Of a DNA stretch of 64,000 nucleotides, positions 1 to 8,534 are shown piece after piece. A program made the position numbers and the translations under genes. The notes under the pieces were generated by a model, which ran no database searches, had not been told where the DNA came from, and worked only from the letters and a program-made list of their open reading frames with translations. Source of the stretch: Betaproteobacteria bacterium Ga0077526 (GTDB taxonomy: Bacteria > Pseudomonadota > Gammaproteobacteria > Burkholderiales > Ga0077523); NCBI GenBank assembly GCA_001464765.1, contig LNDV01000028.1, positions 124,001-188,000 of the forward strand, read 5' to 3'. How positions within the stretch are numbered: the stretch's first letter is position 1; each line of letters opens with the position of its first letter.

Positions 1-605
1 AGCGCCTCGTGTTCAGCGCCAGGGATTCGAACGTGCCGGGTCCGTCGGTGCTCAGCTTCGATCCGGTCGGACGGATCGGCGTCAACAACGACCGACCCGA
101 GTACACGCTCGATGTGAACGGTGTCGTGCGTGCGGCCGGCCGTCTCGGCGGCTTCCAGCCGGAAGAGGTCGTGCAGGGGCCCGACGGGGACGCTTCCACC
201 TACGAGAAGGGACCGGTCAAGGCCGACGGCAAATGGCATGACATCACCGGCTGGCTGAGGGGCTGCCACGGTTTCGAGGTGATGGCGGGCGTCGGCGATC
301 GCAAGGGCAACGGGCGCTACGCACTGCTCCACGCCATCGCTCTCAACACGTTCAATCCGAGGTCCTCGCTGCTCGACTGGTTCCGGCCGCGCCGGAGGAT
401 CCGCGCCCAGGAGGCCTACTTCGGCACGCGCTGTGACCGCATCGAACTGCGCTGGGAAGGCACATCGGGCAAGGACGCGCGCTATCGCCTGATGATCCGC
501 ACGCGCTGCCCGTATTCCGAGGACGTGCTCATCCAGGTGCATCTCACCCGGCTCTGGTTCGATCCGGCGATGACCGGATCGGTGCCCACGGGAGATGCGC
601 GATGA
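1..605 (+). CDS. C-terminal part of an eCIS fibre/adhesin-like protein (5' end outside window)
   Basis: The frame is open from the first base, so about 200 residues of a longer protein are visible. The segment begins with a fibre-type motif, GRIGVNNDRPEYTLDVNGVV, the kind seen where phage and eCIS tail fibres hand over to a C-terminal module. A compact domain follows (KWHDITGWLRGCHGFEVMAG, then GRYALLHAIALNTFNP and a final HLTRLWFD). The stop overlaps the ATG of the baseplate gene (ATGA at 602), so the two are translationally coupled in the injection-system operon. I infer a fibre, adhesin or spike-decoration role from the motif and position. The visible GTG at 9 is probably internal, not the start. 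Confidence 0.6.
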   Translation, partial: RLVFSARDSNVPGPSVLSFDPVGRIGVNNDRPEYTLDVNGVVRAAGRLGGFQPEEVVQGPDGDASTYEKGPVKADGKWHDITGWLRGCHGFEVMAGVGDRKGNGRYALLHAIALNTFNPRSSLLDWFRPRRRIRAQEAYFGTRCDRIELRWEGTSGKDARYRLMIRTRCPYSEDVLIQVHLTRLWFDPAMTGSVPTGDAR

Positions 606-3166
606 GCGAGGCCCCGGCGCGCGAGACCAAGCCCGGGCACATTCCCCGTCATCGCGGCAAGCCATCGCCGACGAGCTACGAAGCGCTGCGTACCGAGGGC
701 ATCCGGCTCGCGCAGGACCTCGGCGGCGACATCTGGACGGACTACAACCTGCACGATCCGGGCGTGACGATGCTGGAGGCGCTGTGCTACGCGCTCACCG
801 ACCTCGACTACCGCACCGACTTTTCGGTGGCGGACCTGCTCACCGAGGCCGACGGGCGCATTCGCTTCGGCAATCTCGGGCTGCACCCGCCTGCCGCGGT
901 GCTGCCGGGCCGGCCGGTCACCGATGCGGACTATCGTCGCGCGCTGCTCGACACGATTGCCGAGATCGCCAATGTGTGGGTGAGCGCAGAGACCGATCCC
1001 GCACGCGGCATTCCCGGGCTCTATCGCATCTCCATCAAGCATGCCAGCGACGAAACGGGTCCGGCCGAGGACGCGGAGGTGCGCGAGAGCGTGCGTGAGG
1101 TCTACCGGGCCAACCGCAACCTGTGCGAGGACCTGGCCGAAGTATCGAGTGTCGAGCGCATCGAGATCGACCTGTTCGGCGAATTCGAGATCGGCGGTGC
1201 GCGTCCGCCGGCGGACATTCTCGCGGAGATCTACGACCAGTGCGCACGGGTCGTGGCCGCGAGTGTCGTGTTCCAGTCCTTCGAACAGGCCCTCGCCGGG
1301 AAGGTGCCGCTCGAGCACATCCTGCAGCCGCTGCATACCCGGCACGGCATCCTGCGCGACGAGGATCTCGCGCGGGCCGACCGCCAGGAGCTGTTCGTGG
1401 GCGACCTCATCTCCAAGGTGAAGGCGATCGAAGGCGTGCGTTTCGTTCGGCATCTGTCTCTCGCCCGGCCGGGCGAGGAACCGACGGTCGCGTCGATGCG
1501 GTGGAACTCACTCGTCGAGGCCCCGATGCTGCGCTTTCCCGGCGAGGACGCCTTCGCCCGCAACGTGCGGATCACGCGCGGCGGTGTCGACGTGCGGGTC
1601 GCCGCCCGCGAGGTCCGCGCCAAGTATCGCGACCTGCGCGCGGTGGACCGCTCCCGCGCGTTCGCCCGTCAGGACATCGCGGTCCTGAAGCCGCCGCCCA
1701 AGGGCGTGTACCGGAAGCTCGACCGCTACTCGTCGGTCCAGAATCACTTCCCGGCGATCTACGGCATCGACGAGCGGGGTCTGCCCGATTCCGTGAGCCC
1801 TTTGCGCAAGGCACAGGCCCGGCAGTTGAAGGGCTTCCTCACCCTCTTCGACCAGGTGCTAGCGAACGGCGCCGAGCAGCTTCACCATCTGCGGGATCTC
1901 TACTCGACGCGCACGGATCTGCAGCAGAGCTACTGGTCGCAGCAGCTGGACACCGAGGCGGTGCCGGGGATCGAGGCGCTGTTTGCCCGGCCGGACGCGC
2001 AGCGCGACGGTGTCTCCGCGCAGTTCTCCACGACCGATCCGTACCTCGATCGGCGCTCGCGGGTGCTGGACCACCTGCTCGCTCTCCACGGAGAGGTCTT
2101 CGCGCAGAACACGCTGCGCCAGTTCCTGACCTACTGCGATGCGCAGGAACGCGATGAGCGCCTGGTGGCGAACAAGCTCGCGTTCGTCCGCAGCATTCTG
2201 AAGCTCGGCCGGGACCGGGCCTCCGGCTTCGACTACAGCCGCCCGCTCTGGCCGGATGCCGACGGCAAGCCCGGAACCCCCTGCGGCCTGCATCTTCGCG
2301 CAGGTCTGCTCCTGGGCATGGAGCCCGTCGTGCCGGGTCCGCTCACCACGGCGCTGTCCGTTCTCGGCCTCGAACCCGTGGCGGACGACGCTTCGGCAGG
2401 CACCCCGCATGGCGGAGCGCTGATCGACGACAACGTCGTGGACGAAGGCTTCCAGCGTGTGACTCCCGAGCCAGCCGGCGATCCGGTGAGTCTCGACGAA
2501 CTGCGCCGCACGCATCGCCTGTCCCTCGGACGCGACGGTGGCCTCAGCGAGACGCTGCTGCGGCAGGGCATCGACCCGGGACGATACCGGGTCGGGCAGG
2601 CGCGCGGCCGAGAGGACTTCGCGCTCGTGTTCCTGCCGGAAGGCTCGACACGCTGGTGGGTGCTGGGCCGCTACGCGAACGCGGCGGCCGGCGTGCGCGC
2701 GGCGAACCGCCTGCGGCGCTTCCTGATGGCGGTCAGCCGCGAGAGCGAAGGGATGCATCTCGTGGAGCACGTGCTGCTTCGACCCGAAGGTAACGACGCT
2801 GCCGCGCGTTCACTCGCCCGTCTGCCGTCGTGGTTCTTCGGTCTGCGGCTTACGGTGGTGTTTCCGGGCTGGACAGCCCGCGGCGGGGAACCCGCCTTCC
2901 GGCGCTTTGCGGAAGAGACCATCCAGCTCAACACCCCGGCGCATGTTCAGCCCGACTGCATCTGGCTCGGGTTCCGGGCGATGGAGGAATTCGAGGGTCT
3001 GTACCGGAAATGGCTGGACGCGAAGGCGGCGAGCTGCGAAACCGGAAAGGATCACGGGTCCCCGGCCCATGCGCTGCAGTGTGCGGACCTCGACCGCTGT
3101 TCCCTCGCCGTCGCGGAGTTCCTGCTCAGGCATCCGCCGCAGAGTGCGCCGGAGTTCGGATCGTGA
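602..3166 (+). CDS. eCIS baseplate protein, Afp12/baseplate-J-like
   Basis: This 854-residue protein carries the N-terminal signature DIWTDYNLHDPGVTMLEALC (residues about 43-62), followed by YALTDLDYR. That pattern is typical of the large baseplate proteins of Afp/PVC-type contractile injection systems and related putative baseplate assembly proteins. In those particles the protein forms part of the wedge ring that clamps the base of the sheath. No signal peptide or membrane segment is visible, as expected for a cytoplasmically assembled particle. It overlaps both neighbours (ATGA at 602; GTGA at 3163), which argues for one transcript and coupled translation. The family assignment rests on the motif and locus context. 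Confidence 0.75.
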   Translation: MSEAPARETKPGHIPRHRGKPSPTSYEALRTEGIRLAQDLGGDIWTDYNLHDPGVTMLEALCYALTDLDYRTDFSVADLLTEADGRIRFGNLGLHPPAAVLPGRPVTDADYRRALLDTIAEIANVWVSAETDPARGIPGLYRISIKHASDETGPAEDAEVRESVREVYRANRNLCEDLAEVSSVERIEIDLFGEFEIGGARPPADILAEIYDQCARVVAASVVFQSFEQALAGKVPLEHILQPLHTRHGILRDEDLARADRQELFVGDLISKVKAIEGVRFVRHLSLARPGEEPTVASMRWNSLVEAPMLRFPGEDAFARNVRITRGGVDVRVAAREVRAKYRDLRAVDRSRAFARQDIAVLKPPPKGVYRKLDRYSSVQNHFPAIYGIDERGLPDSVSPLRKAQARQLKGFLTLFDQVLANGAEQLHHLRDLYSTRTDLQQSYWSQQLDTEAVPGIEALFARPDAQRDGVSAQFSTTDPYLDRRSRVLDHLLALHGEVFAQNTLRQFLTYCDAQERDERLVANKLAFVRSILKLGRDRASGFDYSRPLWPDADGKPGTPCGLHLRAGLLLGMEPVVPGPLTTALSVLGLEPVADDASAGTPHGGALIDDNVVDEGFQRVTPEPAGDPVSLDELRRTHRLSLGRDGGLSETLLRQGIDPGRYRVGQARGREDFALVFLPEGSTRWWVLGRYANAAAGVRAANRLRRFLMAVSRESEGMHLVEHVLLRPEGNDAAARSLARLPSWFFGLRLTVVFPGWTARGGEPAFRRFAEETIQLNTPAHVQPDCIWLGFRAMEEFEGLYRKWLDAKAASCETGKDHGSPAHALQCADLDRCSLAVAEFLLRHPPQSAPEFGS

Positions 3167-6100
3167 GCGCGGTCCCCGACATGCCGGCGGCGTCGCGCGG
3201 CCATCGCGTCGACGAACTGCGACTCGAGCTCGCCTTCCCCTCGGAGCGCCTGGCTCTGGACGGACAGACGCGCTGGGAGTCGTGGCTCAGGGAGCGGCTG
3301 CTCCCGATCGCGACGGAAGTGTTCGACGAGATGTCGACGCCGGGCGAGGTGTGGCGTCTCGACGCGCTGGCCGTGGACCTCGGTGCGGTACGCGCCGACA
3401 CCGGGAGTGCGGAGCTGGAGCGCCGCGCCCGCACGGCGCTTCGCGAAGCCCTTGCCCGCGCGATGCGCGTCGCACAGGGACGCCACGAGCGCGACGGCAA
3501 GGTTGCGAGCTTCCAGGGCGCGGACCTCGAGGCGCTGCAGCGCTTCCTGCGGCACGGCACCCTGCCGTGGCAGGAGCGCCAGGGTCTGCGGGATACCGTC
3601 GACACACTCGTGATCCGCGTGCTCGCCACGCGGCCCCACGATTTCGTGCAGTGGCTGCGCGATGCGGTGCGCCGGCCCGGCGTGATTACGCGCCTTGTCC
3701 GGCAATCGCCGCAGGAGGCGCTGGTGCGTCTGTTCGTCGCGATGCTTCCGGGCCGGCACGTCTTCGCGGTCGGACTGGCAGGCACGCTCGAACGCCTGCT
3801 GTCGGCGCCCGCCGTCGATCGCGGACGCGGTGAGAGTCGCCGCATCGCGTGGGAGGCGCTGCTGCGCACCGCGCTCGCGCGGCCGCCGGGAGACACGGAC
3901 GATGGGAGCTTCGCGCGTGCGGTGCTGGACCAGGCGGCACGGCTGCGCGAAGGACAGGGCGACGGCGCATCCGGCACGCTTCGCGTCATCACGGAGATGC
4001 TACGGCGAGAACCCCTGCCCGAGCCGGATCCCGGCGGTGCGCTGCGCGCCCTGAAGACGGCGGCCGCTGCGGAGCAGGGCCGCATCACCGCACGACAGCC
4101 GCGCGGCGATAGCGACGAACGTGTCCGGCAGTGGCGTCAGTGTCTCGAACGCGCCGTGGCGCGCGGCGATGCGGAACCGGTGCGCCCGCTCTGGAGCGGG
4201 CTCGTGCGGGACCATCCGGGTCTGGTGGTGGCCGTGGTGCGGCTGCGCGGCCGGCGGGCGCGCGTGCGCCGGCGCATGGCCGACGGCCTGCCGGAGACGA
4301 TGCTGCGGGACATCGTGCATCTGCTCGAACCGCTGCACGGCGATTTCATCGAGGAGGTGGTGAGGCGTCCCGATCTGCTCCGGCTCGACCCGCCGCCGGC
4401 ACCGGGTCCCGATGCCATGCGCCGCCGGCTCTGGGAGTTCACGCTCGGCTTCCTCCTGGTGGAGCGCGGCGGTACGTTCAACCGTCAGGACTACCTTGGC
4501 AGCGTGCTGCGGCAGATGGCCGCGCACGACAACCTCGAGTACGGCGAACTGCTTCGCGGCCTGGTCACGCTGCTGGCGTCCGTCGCGGCGCCGAATCCGC
4601 TGCAGGCGGAGATGCTCACGCTGCTGCGGAGCCTGGCGCTGCGCCGCCCGGCCCCGGTATCGCGAGCGGAGATCGCACGCGGCATCGCCGGGGCGGACGC
4701 CTACGACAGTCTCGCAGCGCGGGTGCATCGGCGCAGCGTCCCCGGTGCCCGGCCGGAGCCGATTGCGGAGGTGCTGACGCGCGTGCGCGAAGGGCATCCT
4801 GCGCAATGGCAGCGCTTCGTGCAGGAACTCGCGGCAGCGGATGCCCGCATGGCGGTCTCCCTCGCGCGCAACCTGGCCGCTGGCGATCTGCGTGTGCTGA
4901 TCGCCGCGCTGGTCGATGCGGTCCCCGACGGGGCGGGTGCAGGGGCCGATACGCTTCTGGACGCCGTGCACGCACTCGTCGCATCCCCCGGATTCCGCGA
5001 ACGCCGCGCGCTGGCCGAAGTGCTGCGGCAGCTCGCCACCGGACAGGCAATCGATCTCGACGCCATCGTCGGGTCACTGCCTGCGAGCCGCATGGAACCG
5101 TGGACACGCCGGACCCTGCGGATGCGTCTCGAATCGTGGCTCGATGACGGCGCGGGAGAAGGCATTGCGCCTCTGTGGCCGACGCTGATGCGGGCCAGCC
5201 CGTCGCTCGTCCGTGCCGTGGTGCGCGAGCGCGGTCGCGAGGCATCGGTGCGGCACGCGCTCGCGATGCGTGCGCCCGAGCCGGTACTCCTCGACGTCGT
5301 CCGGCTGCTGGCCCCCCAGGGCGCGGGCTTCATCGAGCAGACGCTGCGCCGGCCCGAGCTGTTCCGCCCGGCGACGGGTGAGCCGGCGGTCCGCACCCGC
5401 GAGATACGGCGGGACCTCTGGCTCTTCACGCTGGGCTATCTGCTCGCCGAGCGGGGCAGTGCGTTCAACCGGCGCGCCTACCTCGGCAGCGTGCTGCGAC
5501 AGCAGGCCGCCCACGAGAACCGGGACATGCGCGAACTCGTCCGGTCGCTGCTCGCCTTGCTGGAGACAGCGGCATCGCACGACCCGGTCCAGCGCGAACT
5601 CCTCCTCCTGTTGCGCGACCTGGCGGTTCAGGAGTCGGTGAGCGCGAAGCGAGACTTCGCCAGGAAGGGACCGGCGCTGCACGCGGCGGCGAACGATCCG
5701 CGCATCCACCGATCGCGCACTGCGCAGGTTCGCAGGCAGCACGACGGCGGTCTTCCGGATCTCGAACGCGTGACCCGGTGGCTGCGGGGCTCGGCATCGG
5801 TTTCCGCTGCCGAACGCGTGCATCTTCGGGAGGCGTTCGAGCGGACGCTCCGCGACAGCCCCGAGGCACTGCGCGCTTTCCTGGTCCGACGACTGGAGGA
5901 ACGTCATGCCGTGCACCGGCTCGTCTCGCTGCTGCCCGAGGCGATGCTGACCCGCGTCCTGGTACTGCTGCGTCCCGCGGACGCGGTCGCCGTCCTTCGC
6001 CATGCGGACGTGCTGTCGGTCAGTGCAGTGACCGTGCTGGCCGCGTCGGCCGAACGGGTGGAGCGCGGAGCCCCCAACGTTCGGGCGGACGGCAGCGCGC

Positions 6101-7179
6101 ATGGTCCTTTCCGCCGGACGTCGCCTCGCATCGTCGCCGCGCGCGCGATCGCCCGGCGCAAGTGGCGCTTCCTGCTGGAGCATCTCTTCGTGCAGGGGCG
6201 CGAATTCGACGCGGGACGCTTCGCGCGGGAACTCGTCGCGTGGTTCCGGCGCCCGCAAGGCCGACCCGTCACGCCGATGGCGGAAGTGGTGCCGTCACTG
6301 CTTGCCAGGCTCCGCACGGGTCCGCTCGATCGCGATGAGCTGGACAACATCGCGGACGCCCTCGCGACGCTGGAGGTCGGTGGGGAGCGGGCGTTGCCGG
6401 CCCTGCGCGACCTTGCAACGCTCACGGAGGCTTACGACACCGGCGAGTCTCGTGGGGAGTCGCACGTCCGCGCAACCGCCGGCGCAGCGCCCGGGACCGA
6501 TACGATCGGCACGGTTCCATCCGGGAGCGGTCAGCAAGCTGGGTCTCCGGAAGCCGGGGGAAGCGACACGCCAGTCTCCCTTGCCGGCGATGCACAGGCG
6601 ATGTCGTCTGCGCAGCAGGTGGCAAAGGCGATGCGCGAGGCCGCCGCGAAGGTGTCCGCGTCGGAAGTGGCGATGCTGGACGCTCTGCTCGTGACGAACG
6701 CCGGTCAGGTGCTCGCGTCGCCCTACCTTCCGCGCCTGTTCGACATGCTCGGTCTGCTGGCGGAGAAGAAGTTCGTCGATACGGCGGCGTCGCATCGTGC
6801 GGTGCATGTCCTGCAGTATCTCGTCGACGGCACCACCGACACGCCGGAACACCTCCTCACGCTGAACAAGCTGCTGTGCGGTGTGCCCTTCGAGGAGTCC
6901 GTCCCGCGTGAAGCGGATCTCGACGACGCCGCCAGGGCGGCGGTGGACGGTCTTATCCGCGGGATGATCCAGAACTGGAAGGCCATCGGTTCGACCTCGG
7001 TGGCCGGCATGCGCGAATCGTTCTTCCAGCGCGAGGGGCGGCTCGTCCGCGAGGCGGAAGGCTGGCGACTGACGGTCGCGCCCCGCGCGTTCGACATGCT
7101 GATCGACCGCATCCCCTGGGGTTTCTCGATCATCCGCCACCCGTGGATGCCCGCGATGCTGCAGGTCGACTGGCGGTGA
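3163..7179 (+). CDS. eCIS tape-measure-type protein (CIS_TMP family)
   Basis: The start is GTG at 3163, overlapping the previous stop, and gives 1338 residues. The N-terminus (HRVDELRLELAFPSE, then GEVWRLDALAVDLG) and the C-terminus (NKLLCGVPFEESVPRE ... SVAGMRESFFQREG ... IPWGFSIIRHPWM) match the known ends of contractile-injection-system tape-measure proteins (Afp14-like). The family is thought to set tube length. The middle is rich in Arg, Leu and Ala and contains a large duplication at residues about 338-494 and 666-823, with LW.FTLG.LL.ERG..FNR..YLGSVLRQ conserved in both copies. A low-complexity linker rich in Gly, Ser and Thr lies near residues 1090-1150. Longer than many family members, largely because of the duplication. 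Confidence 0.82.
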   Translation: MSAVPDMPAASRGHRVDELRLELAFPSERLALDGQTRWESWLRERLLPIATEVFDEMSTPGEVWRLDALAVDLGAVRADTGSAELERRARTALREALARAMRVAQGRHERDGKVASFQGADLEALQRFLRHGTLPWQERQGLRDTVDTLVIRVLATRPHDFVQWLRDAVRRPGVITRLVRQSPQEALVRLFVAMLPGRHVFAVGLAGTLERLLSAPAVDRGRGESRRIAWEALLRTALARPPGDTDDGSFARAVLDQAARLREGQGDGASGTLRVITEMLRREPLPEPDPGGALRALKTAAAAEQGRITARQPRGDSDERVRQWRQCLERAVARGDAEPVRPLWSGLVRDHPGLVVAVVRLRGRRARVRRRMADGLPETMLRDIVHLLEPLHGDFIEEVVRRPDLLRLDPPPAPGPDAMRRRLWEFTLGFLLVERGGTFNRQDYLGSVLRQMAAHDNLEYGELLRGLVTLLASVAAPNPLQAEMLTLLRSLALRRPAPVSRAEIARGIAGADAYDSLAARVHRRSVPGARPEPIAEVLTRVREGHPAQWQRFVQELAAADARMAVSLARNLAAGDLRVLIAALVDAVPDGAGAGADTLLDAVHALVASPGFRERRALAEVLRQLATGQAIDLDAIVGSLPASRMEPWTRRTLRMRLESWLDDGAGEGIAPLWPTLMRASPSLVRAVVRERGREASVRHALAMRAPEPVLLDVVRLLAPQGAGFIEQTLRRPELFRPATGEPAVRTREIRRDLWLFTLGYLLAERGSAFNRRAYLGSVLRQQAAHENRDMRELVRSLLALLETAASHDPVQRELLLLLRDLAVQESVSAKRDFARKGPALHAAANDPRIHRSRTAQVRRQHDGGLPDLERVTRWLRGSASVSAAERVHLREAFERTLRDSPEALRAFLVRRLEERHAVHRLVSLLPEAMLTRVLVLLRPADAVAVLRHADVLSVSAVTVLAASAERVERGAPNVRADGSAHGPFRRTSPRIVAARAIARRKWRFLLEHLFVQGREFDAGRFARELVAWFRRPQGRPVTPMAEVVPSLLARLRTGPLDRDELDNIADALATLEVGGERALPALRDLATLTEAYDTGESRGESHVRATAGAAPGTDTIGTVPSGSGQQAGSPEAGGSDTPVSLAGDAQAMSSAQQVAKAMREAAAKVSASEVAMLDALLVTNAGQVLASPYLPRLFDMLGLLAEKKFVDTAASHRAVHVLQYLVDGTTDTPEHLLTLNKLLCGVPFEESVPREADLDDAARAAVDGLIRGMIQNWKAIGSTSVAGMRESFFQREGRLVREAEGWRLTVAPRAFDMLIDRIPWGFSIIRHPWMPAMLQVDWR
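4174..4644 (+). repeat. Internal duplication, copy A, in the tape-measure gene
   Basis: This codes for about 157 residues containing PLWSGLVRDHPGLVVAVVR and FTLGFLLVERGGTFNRQDY. It aligns by eye along its length with the segment coded at 5158-5631. Confidence 0.75.
5158..5631 (+). repeat. Internal duplication, copy B, in the tape-measure gene
   Basis: This codes for about 158 residues containing PLWPTLMRASPSLVRAVVR and FTLGYLLAERGSAFNRRAY. It is a diverged copy of 4174-4644 with the same order of conserved blocks. Confidence 0.75.
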
Positions 7180-7186
7180 CCGGACC

Positions 7187-8533
7187 ATGGACCCGATCGA
7201 CGTCAACGCCCGGGCGCTGCAGCGCGAACTCGAATGGTTCGACCACGTCCTCCAGGCCCGTCTCAAGCTGCACTTCGGCCAGCCATGCGACGTGGCGGAC
7301 ATCCGCGAACTGCCGCCGCCGTCCCTCGACGGGGACGCCTCGGACTACGCGAACGCCGTGGCGGAATGCGGACTCGACTTCGACGAGCGGCTCCTGCTGA
7401 TGCTGACCCTCGCCCCGCACGTGCGGCCGCAACTGCTGGACATGCTCTGGGTGCGCAATGCCAACCTCGACCGTGGCTTCACGGAGTTCGGCGGCTGGAA
7501 GGGACGTCATCACAACGGCTTCCTGCCCACCTGCGAGACGGCGGTGTTCCTCATCGCCGGCGAGGATCTTGCGCGTCGCTTCGGCTGCCTGCGCCTGTTC
7601 GACGAGGAGCACTGCCTCCGTCGTCGCGACTGGCTTCGCATCGTCCAGACCGACGGCGACGAGCCCGGGATGAGCGCGGCGCTGCAGCTGGCTCCCGAGG
7701 CGCTTCACAGGCTGACGACGGGCGTGCCGAAGAAGCCCGACTACGGTCCGTCGTTTCCGGCGAGACGCATCACCACCCGTCTCACGTGGGACGACCTCGT
7801 GCTCGCGCCGGAGGTGCTCGAAGAGATCGACGCGATCAACACCTGGATCACGCATTCGCGCACCATCCTGGACGACTGGGGGCTCGCGCGATCCCTCAAG
7901 CCGGGATACCGCACGCTGTTTCACGGGCCTCCCGGAACCGGCAAGACGCTGACCGCGACGCTCATCGGGCAGGCCGCAGGCACGGACGTCTACCGCATCG
8001 ATCTGTCGATGCTCGTGTCCAAGTACATCGGCGAGACCGAGAAGAATCTCGCCAACGTCTTCGACCAGGCCCAGCACCGCGATTGGATCCTGTTCTTCGA
8101 CGAGGCCGACGCACTGTTCGGCAAGCGCACGGAGGCCTCCACGTCCAACGACCGGCACGCCAACCAGGAGATTGCGTACCTGCTCCAGCGCGTCGAGGAC
8201 TATCCGGGCACGGTGATCCTCGCGACCAACCTGGACGCCAACATCGACGAGGCCTTCTCGCGGCGGTTTCAATCCCGCGTGTACTTTCCCATGCCCGACG
8301 CCGAGCAGCGGCAGCGGCTGTGGCGTGGCGTCCTGTCGGACCCGGCCCGTCTCGCGAAGGATGTCGATCTGGGCGAGCTCGCCGAGCAGCATGAGCTGTC
8401 GGGGGGTGCCATCGCGAACGTCGTTCGGTATGCGGCCATCGCTGCGCTGCGTGCGGGACGTGACGTGATAGCCGCCGAGGATCTGCTCCAGGGCATCCGG
8501 AAGGAGCGCGTCAAGGATGGGTGGACCGACTGA
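7187..8533 (+). CDS. AAA+ ATPase of the contractile injection system (Afp15/PVC15-like)
   Basis: This 448-residue protein has an N-terminal helical region of about 200 residues and one C-terminal AAA+ module. Walker A is GPPGTGKT (247-254) and Walker B is ILFFDE (301-306). SKYIGETEKNL and a sensor-type ATNLDANIDEAFSRRF are also visible. A single AAA+ ATPase right after the tape-measure gene is a hallmark of Afp/PVC-type loci, where it is needed for particle assembly or cargo loading. It starts at ATG 7187, 7 bases after the tape-measure stop. The N-terminal region has FTEFGGWKG, typical of the eCIS ATPases rather than of proteasome-type AAA proteins. All key ATPase residues are intact. Confidence 0.85.
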   Translation: MDPIDVNARALQRELEWFDHVLQARLKLHFGQPCDVADIRELPPPSLDGDASDYANAVAECGLDFDERLLLMLTLAPHVRPQLLDMLWVRNANLDRGFTEFGGWKGRHHNGFLPTCETAVFLIAGEDLARRFGCLRLFDEEHCLRRRDWLRIVQTDGDEPGMSAALQLAPEALHRLTTGVPKKPDYGPSFPARRITTRLTWDDLVLAPEVLEEIDAINTWITHSRTILDDWGLARSLKPGYRTLFHGPPGTGKTLTATLIGQAAGTDVYRIDLSMLVSKYIGETEKNLANVFDQAQHRDWILFFDEADALFGKRTEASTSNDRHANQEIAYLLQRVEDYPGTVILATNLDANIDEAFSRRFQSRVYFPMPDAEQRQRLWRGVLSDPARLAKDVDLGELAEQHELSGGAIANVVRYAAIAALRAGRDVIAAEDLLQGIRKERVKDGWTD

Positions 8534-8534
8534 C

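Noticed and set aside
482-1453. Long minus-strand frame opposite the baseplate gene
   Set aside because: Antisense frame typical of GC-rich coding DNA; no motifs, and the plus strand has clear eCIS signatures.
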